Shown piece by piece: positions 57,758-64,000 of a stretch of 64,000 nucleotides of DNA. The stretch's first letter is position 1; every line of letters starts with the position of its first letter. The notes under the pieces were generated by a model, which did no database searches, was not told where the DNA came from, and was given only the letters and a program-made list of their open reading frames with translations. The stretch is from Ascochyta rabiei. Its lineage: Eukaryota > Ascomycota > Dothideomycetes > Pleosporales > Didymellaceae. The translations under genes and the position numbers were made by a program. The stretch is taken from contig NC_082421.1 of assembly GCF_004011695.2 (NCBI RefSeq), positions 372,001-436,000 of the forward strand, in the 5' to 3' direction.

Positions 57758-60114
57758 GATGACGTTGTGCAATTCAGTAGACGCTGTCGTCGAGAGCTCG
57801 CATCCAGAAGTTTTGACTTCAATCACGTCTCTAGCAGCATCCCTGTCTCCGCCGCCGCCGCCGCCTCCCGACTAGCGCGGACACCGCGACCACTTACGTG
57901 CAACGTGATTGCACTTGGGTGATGCAACATGTGAGGATATGCTGAACCCTTTGATTCGAAAACCAGGTTTGAGAAGAAGCTGATCTCATGTCTGTATGAG
58001 CACAGTGTCGATTCGATTGGAACAGGCTGTTGTCAGCTCGTGTTCAGTCAAGCATTCCACGTATCCCAACGTGCGTCGTACTCGACTAGAAAAATAGTAA
58101 CACTGCAACACGGTCCTCTCATGACATACAACACACACAGCGTAGAGCCTGGGACAAGACCGGTCACCAGCGAAAAACCAAGCGTGTTATGTAGCGTGTA
58201 GAAATAGGCAGTAATGATGGCGATGCTCACCCTACCCAGAGGCCTCACAACGTCGACACCTGCAGGTTCAGCCAGAGCACTGAACAGAATGCAGCGAACT
58301 GCTTGAAGGTTGGGACGTGCCGTGTAACTACAAAGCAGTGTATGTTGAATTTGACGAATGGCCCTCGACTGACTGGATCGTGCCCTAGCAAGACATGTGA
58401 ACACAAGCATGGGTCTGGGTTGAGATCCGTAGACGCTCCAGATAGTTGCCTGCAGAGAGTAGGCAATTGATGTCGTCCTGTTACAAACCGGCTGAAGGAC
58501 CGCATTGGCTGAGAGGATATTCTGTGAGCTCGAGCCGTACGTCAGGGCGACTGGCGTGGGAAGCTGAGATTCTGGCTGATGGCCATATCACTGGAGGTCA
58601 GGCCTCTCGTCATGGTCTGTGCAGTGAAGAGAGCGTCGAGCCTGGATCCTAGACATCTCTGACCTATGAGGCAGCGGTTTTGATTACACAGCACTTGCAT
58701 CATGGGTAGAAGCGGCAAGCTGCAGAACACACGTTCGGTCAGACCGAGTATCGGTGTTGGCCCGTGACGGACAGATGCACTGAATCGACGGCTGTTCCAC
58801 CACGAAAGCCAAACTTTATTGTTCAAGCTAGAGGGCTGCCATCTCAAAGCGATATTGGACAAAGCGAGATTCGAGTTGCATAGGAATGCAATGGACGTCA
58901 GTAGCGATGAGAGGATGGGTCAATTTGCATGCAGCCCTAAAGGAAGTCGGTATAGCGCGGATTGATATTGGAGGCCAGTTCCTCGTCGCCGCCAACACTG
59001 CAGGTGGAGCCAATACAGCGGCGCGTTAACGTGGTAAGGGGAAACGGCGTGGACCCAATCGGTCGAGGTGCGTCCGAAGCGTGATGGAAGCAGGGATGGT
59101 GATGGTCCCTGAAAGGCACAAGCGAAGGAGCAAGAGGGGCAGGCTTGTGCCCCATTCGCCAGGTTCGATGCAAGTTAGCAGCGCGCCGTGTTTCATGAGG
59201 ATGTGCGGCAGGTGGGCGAGCGAGAGAGCGGGCTATGAAGTGCAGTGGGCGTACGGTGTGGGCCGTGGGGGGGGTGGATGGGACGCAGGAGAGAACGGCG
59301 GCGGTTGGTGGTCGGCCTGCTTTCAAGAGGGAGCGACTCGTGTGCGCGCCTCAAGTCATGGTGGCCAGGGATCCCCTATGTAGGTGTACAAAGTAGAGCA
59401 AGCGCGTTACTGCCAGCGGTTCTGAAGATGTGCGTCTTTGTTCCACCCTTTTCATCTGCATCTGCCATCTGCATCTGCAGCTTGCGGCGCCGAGGTTGGA
59501 TCTGCAGGATAGTAGGTATACCTAGGTGCATCCACGCGCGGGTCCTTTTAGCCTTTGCCGCGCTGCAGCTTGGAGACATCACTATAACGCCGACTGTTAG
59601 AGAAGGCCCTGAGACTGAGAGTGTCTGCCCTGAGCGTCTTCCTAGACGTCGTCCCAGACCGTCGTCCTGGCCCGCGTTCCCGCATCGGTCAGCGCGCGGG
59701 TCACCCAGTCCATTGTTTCCGTCCCACATGATATGATGCGAGCGGACCATTCTGCATTTTGGTATTGAAGGCCGAGCGGGCTTCTGGCGCAACCACTCCC
59801 ACAATTGCAGCTAGACCACACCTCCCGCTACACTCGCGCATGCCACCGTCTGCCCCGAGGACCGCGACCAAGACCACGACCGCGACCGCAACCGCAACCG
59901 CAACCGCAAACAGGACCGACGACCGCGAACAGGACCGACAACCGCGATCACGGCCGGCGACCGGCGACCGGCGACAATTGGTTGCGTGCTGCCGGTGCTG
60001 CTCGACTGCGCCGGAGGATGCTCCAGCGGCCCAGCGTGGGAACAAGACGACTCGGCGCCTACATTCCCTCGTTGCGCTTGTTGAGCTCGTTGAGCTCGTT
60101 GAGCACCGCCCGCC
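57758..60114. other. Intergenic region between IF-2 and Sec7 GEF genes
   Basis: About 2.36 kb between divergent genes. It has a CCG-type triplet run near 57850-57866 and an ACCGCA-type repeat near 59876-59915, shortly before the Sec7 gene. Long open frames here are produced by high GC and repeats and have no domain. I see no RNA gene. Confidence 0.45.
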
Positions 60115-63100
60115 ATGCCAGGCCTCGCACGCGGCGACGACCGCCCGGCCACGCCTACGGGCCCGTCCGTGGCGCCCAGCGCGAACGGGACCACGCGCGC
60201 TCTTGACGCCCACCCGCCGCGGCAGGAACCCCTCCTCGACCACGCGCACGACTCGGAGGCCGAGTCAGAGCCAGACCGCATGCGCGACTCCCACGACCTG
60301 TCCTTTGCCGAGGGAGCCACGGCGCGCGACTCGGTCGTCGACAACATGCTGCTCTCCCTCGACCAGTTCTCCACCGGCAACCTGTTTGGCCCAGCCTCAA
60401 GCAGCCGGCGTGAGGACGACTCCTTCTTCCTCAGGGACGCCTCCTACCGCCCGCCCGGCCACCGACGCCGTGGCCACACGTACACGACGTCTGCCTCGTC
60501 CGACTACGACCCACACGCCCCCGACTCGACGCCCCGCTATCCATCCCACTCGCGCGCGCGGAGAAGCAACAGCAGCAACAACGTCGCCTCGCCGACGAGA
60601 AGAAATGGAAGCGCCCGCGACCCGTATCCAAGACGGCAGCCCGGCGGCGTGCACGGGCAGCACCAGCACCAGCACCAGCACCAGCACCAGCACCAGCACC
60701 AGCACCAGCACCAGCACCAGCACACAGCGCACACGAGAGGCGGCACCAGCAAGAGCAGCAAGAGCAGCAAGAGCAGCGGCTCGTCGAGCATGGACTTTGG
60801 GCAGACCGGCGTGTTGGGCACACACCGCTTGGGCTTTGGGAAGCGCTCTGCCAGCTTTGATCACAGCAACAGATCTGGGATGCCCTCTGTATCTGTCTCT
60901 ATGAACACCGAATCGGTGCTGGACCGAGGACGGACTGCCTACCAGAGCTACGACCAGGACTACGACGCTGCGCCGGAGCCTACCATACCTGCAGGGCCCA
61001 GGAGGTTGCACCCACCGCCCCAATCACCGGTCGCACAACCCCCCCAACAGCCGGCGTACGCACCGCCTCTGGCGCCTGCCCCTCGTCGCAGAGGCAGCGT
61101 CCATTCGAACACGAGCTACAGGACGCTGAGGAAAGGCAAGAGTCAACTCGAACCAAGCATGAGGGCTCAAGCGCAGGAATTCGTCAATGCTAGCACCTTG
61201 CGCGACCTACCATCAGTACCAGACTACCGAGAAGCAACGGCGCCAGCTCCAACCGTGGGAACGCGCAAGTCGCTGTTTGCAGCACAAGACGCTGTGCCTG
61301 CACCCAAAGAAAGACCGGGCTTCTTCAGGCGAGTATTTGGCGGAAGCTCTTCAAAAGCACAGCAAGCACAGCAAGCAGCCTCACTTCCTGCCTTCAACCC
61401 AGCGCCTACTGAGCCGGCGGCGCCGGCCCAGTCGCGACCTGCTGAGATCGACTCGATATACTCGAGTAATCGACCGCGGACGACACCCAGCAGCAATGCG
61501 CACATTGCTAACCAACTGAAATCCTTACCCATGGTGCCACAGACTGCCGCAGCCCGTTCAAATGAGATGCAGCCACCCGCGCCACCTGTCTTGGCCAAGA
61601 AGCCCTCGTCCTTCTTCAGACGACGCAAAAAGTCCGTTTCGGAAACCACGAAACCTCCAGTCATGCCCCTTGACTATGCGCCTCCCTCGAAACCATTCGT
61701 CCCGGCCCAGCCCAGCCCAAGTGTCAGCAGTCTGCGCCAGGTTATGAACCCGTATCTGGGCGAGTCCCCAGCCGCAGGCGAAACCTTCTACGATACACGG
61801 GAGCATCAGCGCGCTGGAGGTGAGCAAAACGGCGAGCGTCTCCAGGGATTCTCGCCTGGCTATAACCCACACCAGGATTCGACAGTGCGTACGGTGAGAC
61901 CAAGTTCCCGAGATGGCTCATCCCTTCCTCCTTCCCACAGCGAGCAGGTGAAAAGCTCAGAGCCACACAGCACAGACAGCCCCAAGCTGAAGCTCAAGGT
62001 AAAGCATGGGAATCCAGCACCAGCCATAGTGACCCCGCAAGACGACACGTTCCTTGCGGACAACAGCAGCTGCAACGAAGATCGCAGTGGTCGCGCGACC
62101 CCCGTACACGAACGCAGTGACGTGGTTGAAACGCGGAGGTCCATTCCGGACCCCACCACTTCGTCACTCAACCAAACTGCCACGGTTGGAACGAGCGAAC
62201 CAAACCCAAGCAGAGCACTCCCATCTCAGCCCGGGCTACTGACACCTAATGCGAGAGTGACGTTTGACAGCGGGGAATCTGCCTCACCACCAGCATTAGC
62301 ATCAGCAGCCGAAGACGAAGGCTGGGTCGTCACAGCGCCAACACAGAACGACGAGACGGCAAGGCGCCGGAGCCCGAGTGCAAGGCGTGTTTGGCTCGAT
62401 ACCACAGCGGTCCAAGACTCGCCTGTTGACGGCGCAGATAGCCTGCAACTGCCTCTGGAAGGTGCTCGCTCATCTCCACAGCCATTGGACAAGTCAGTGC
62501 CAACTACGCCAGACCTGGCCTCGCCCACATCACCAAACGATGTATTCCACTCTGCGACGAGCTTGCCTATAGTTCAAATCGAAACCCGCGACTCCGACAC
62601 GACCATGCCGTCGATCGTAGAAGACCGCTCGACGCACTCTGAGCCCACCGATGCCGACAGGGAGCGTGCGTTGAAAATATTCAACGGCAATGAATCGGCC
62701 CTCTTGAAGTCGCAGGCTGCTACTGTCTTGGGCGATGTCACGCTCAGCAGTTCGCGAACGCGAAAGGCGTTTATGGATCTCTTTGACTGGTCTGGCTTCA
62801 CTATCCTTGCTGCGATGCATGACATGTGCGGCAAGCTCGTGCTGAAGGCCGAGACACAGCAGGTTGATCGCATCTTGATGAGCCTGTCTGAGCGCTGGTG
62901 CGAATGCAATCCTAACCACGGCTTCAAGGAAGTTGGTAAGTAGTTGTGGAGCCTGCATTCCGGAGGGGAAAGAAAAGAGCTAACCTGTTGCCAGATGTTG
63001 TCCACACCATCTGCTACTCAATCTTGCTGCTCAACACGGATTTGCACGTGGCTGATATCGAGACCAGGATGACCCGCAGCCAGTTCGTAAGGAACACACT

Positions 63101-64000
63101 GCCGACTGTGACACGGGTATGTCAAGACGCCACCAAGGCAGACGAGACACTGCGACCCAAGTCAACCCACTTCCGTAGAGGCTCTCTACCGTGGAACGAA
63201 AGGTCCGAACCCACGACTCCCAACGGCGACCAAACCACATTCTCTGCCGACGCAACCGAAGAGATGGTAGAAGGCAAGCGTGCCCGAAGCCGGCTGTCAG
63301 TCAGGCCACCTGTCAGAAGTGGCTCAGATGGCATACTATCGTTCGATTCTGCCACATCTGAATCGAACACCCTCGTCAACACGCCGTATAATGGCCCTTT
63401 GAAGGGATGGGAGTTCCAGATTGAGATGGTCCTGAAGGAGTTCTACGACTCGATTCGCAAACAGCGTTTGCCGCTGCACGGAGTGTCTGACTTGACAGTG
63501 CAACGCCAGGCGTCTTCCAACAACCTCTCAGTTGCTGGTATGTTACGCCGTACGCCCAGTGTTTTGAGCAAAGCACCATCAGACACAACCAGCTATCGTG
63601 GGCGGCCGCAAGCCGATTTTCGCAGTGTGGGAGCTCGTTGGGCTTCTAAGAACCGGTCGAAACAGAGGTTGTACCCTGCATCGACAGTGGCGTCTAGCCG
63701 CACTAGCCTGGATGACACGTCAGTGTGGAGTCCTGCAGGATCAAGCACCTGGAGCCGCTATTCATACGGCAAGACGGGCACTTCCATGTCAGTGGACTCA
63801 TTTGGTTCGCACTTTGCTGCTGGCGACTATCAGCAGGCCATTGGGTTTGCCAATGCGCTCAGCCAAGCCATCATCCGAGAAGAAGGCATGACCATTGCCA
63901 GTGACGAAGACTTTGCTCGCGCAGCTCCGCTCCTTGAAGATGAATCTCTGGAGCTTGTCGGAGCTCCGTGGGCAAAGGAAGGCATCCTCAAACACAAGCA
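60115..64000 (+). CDS. Sec7-domain guanine nucleotide exchange factor (runs off right edge)
   Basis: Exon 1 is 60115-62935, then a 59-nt intron, then exon 2 from 62995 to beyond the window. Residues 1 to about 830 are disordered, rich in Pro/Ser and His-Gln repeats. The Sec7 domain starts near 850: RTRKAFMDLFDWSGFTILAA, then LVLKAETQQVDRILMSLSER, where the Glu in KAETQQ is the expected catalytic finger, and WCECNPN. Over the intron follow VVHTICYSILLLNTDLHVAD and RMTRSQFVRNTL. Downstream GPLKGWEFQIEMVLKEFYDS leads toward the PH region expected in Syt1-like fungal GEFs. The protein should activate Arf GTPases at Golgi or plasma membrane. The C-terminus lies outside the window. Confidence 0.93.
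60658..60723 (+). repeat. Hexanucleotide repeat coding for a His-Gln tract
   Basis: Ten perfect CACCAG units (60661-60720), preceded by CAG and followed by CAC, encode alternating His-Gln in the disordered N-terminus of the Sec7 GEF. Likely length-polymorphic. Confidence 0.95.

Noticed and set aside
59759..60904. 381-codon plus-strand frame overlapping the Sec7 gene
   Set aside because: It is a low-complexity Arg/Thr/Pro frame produced by the GC-rich repeat region in another phase; the Sec7 frame is the coding one.
1..64000. CRISPR arrays, operons, ribosome-binding sites, riboswitches
   Set aside because: The window is fungal nuclear DNA with spliced genes; no regularly spaced short repeats of CRISPR type were seen.

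Overview
The window looks like nuclear DNA of a filamentous ascomycete, most likely a dothideomycete of the Pleosporales type. Genes carry short introns (45-90 nt) with GTRNGT donors and CTRAY branch points. Repeats are AT-rich and full of TpA and of TAA/TAG stops in the way RIP (repeat-induced point mutation) produces. Recognisable genes are fungal: argonaute, RNA14, UNC-50, mitochondrial IF-2, Con-10-like, UNG and a Sec7 GEF. The placement below phylum is inference.

Left part (1-30861). An OPT peptide transporter runs off the left edge. A nested transposon island follows (1526-14815): a MITE, then a Tc1-like element split by a Ty3/Gypsy retrotransposon, which itself holds two pogo/Fot1-like elements and a 601-bp LTR miniature (TRIM). 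All boundaries were fixed from terminal repeats and target-site duplications. Next comes a 12.5-kb island of metabolic genes: a cysteine-synthase-like PLP enzyme fused to a rhodanese, an ATP-grasp ligase, a ferric reductase, a SAM methyltransferase and a POT peptide transporter. A second copy of the MITE, split by a third Fot1-like element, closes the island (28641-30861). I read these genes as a candidate NRPS-independent small-peptide or metallophore cluster; this is inference.

Middle (31798-32827). The most striking object is a small secreted-peptide gene. Exon 1 encodes a signal peptide and a propeptide ending exactly in Lys-Arg. It is followed by twelve consecutive exons of exactly three nucleotides, each one codon, separated by thirteen well-formed introns, and then a stop codon. 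The predicted product after Kex2-type cleavage is a 12-residue peptide with two cysteines.

Right part (33590-64000) is mostly conserved housekeeping: a dead SDR fragment, a Con-10-like stress protein, uracil-DNA glycosylase, a 2EXR/F-box-like protein, a PP28/PDAP1-like protein, an HNH protein, argonaute with an intact catalytic tetrad, RNA14, UNC-50, an intron-containing tRNA-Asp, mitochondrial IF-2 with an extra zinc knuckle, and a Sec7-domain GEF running off the right edge. The splice models given are phase-consistent across all junctions, but none is backed by transcript data.
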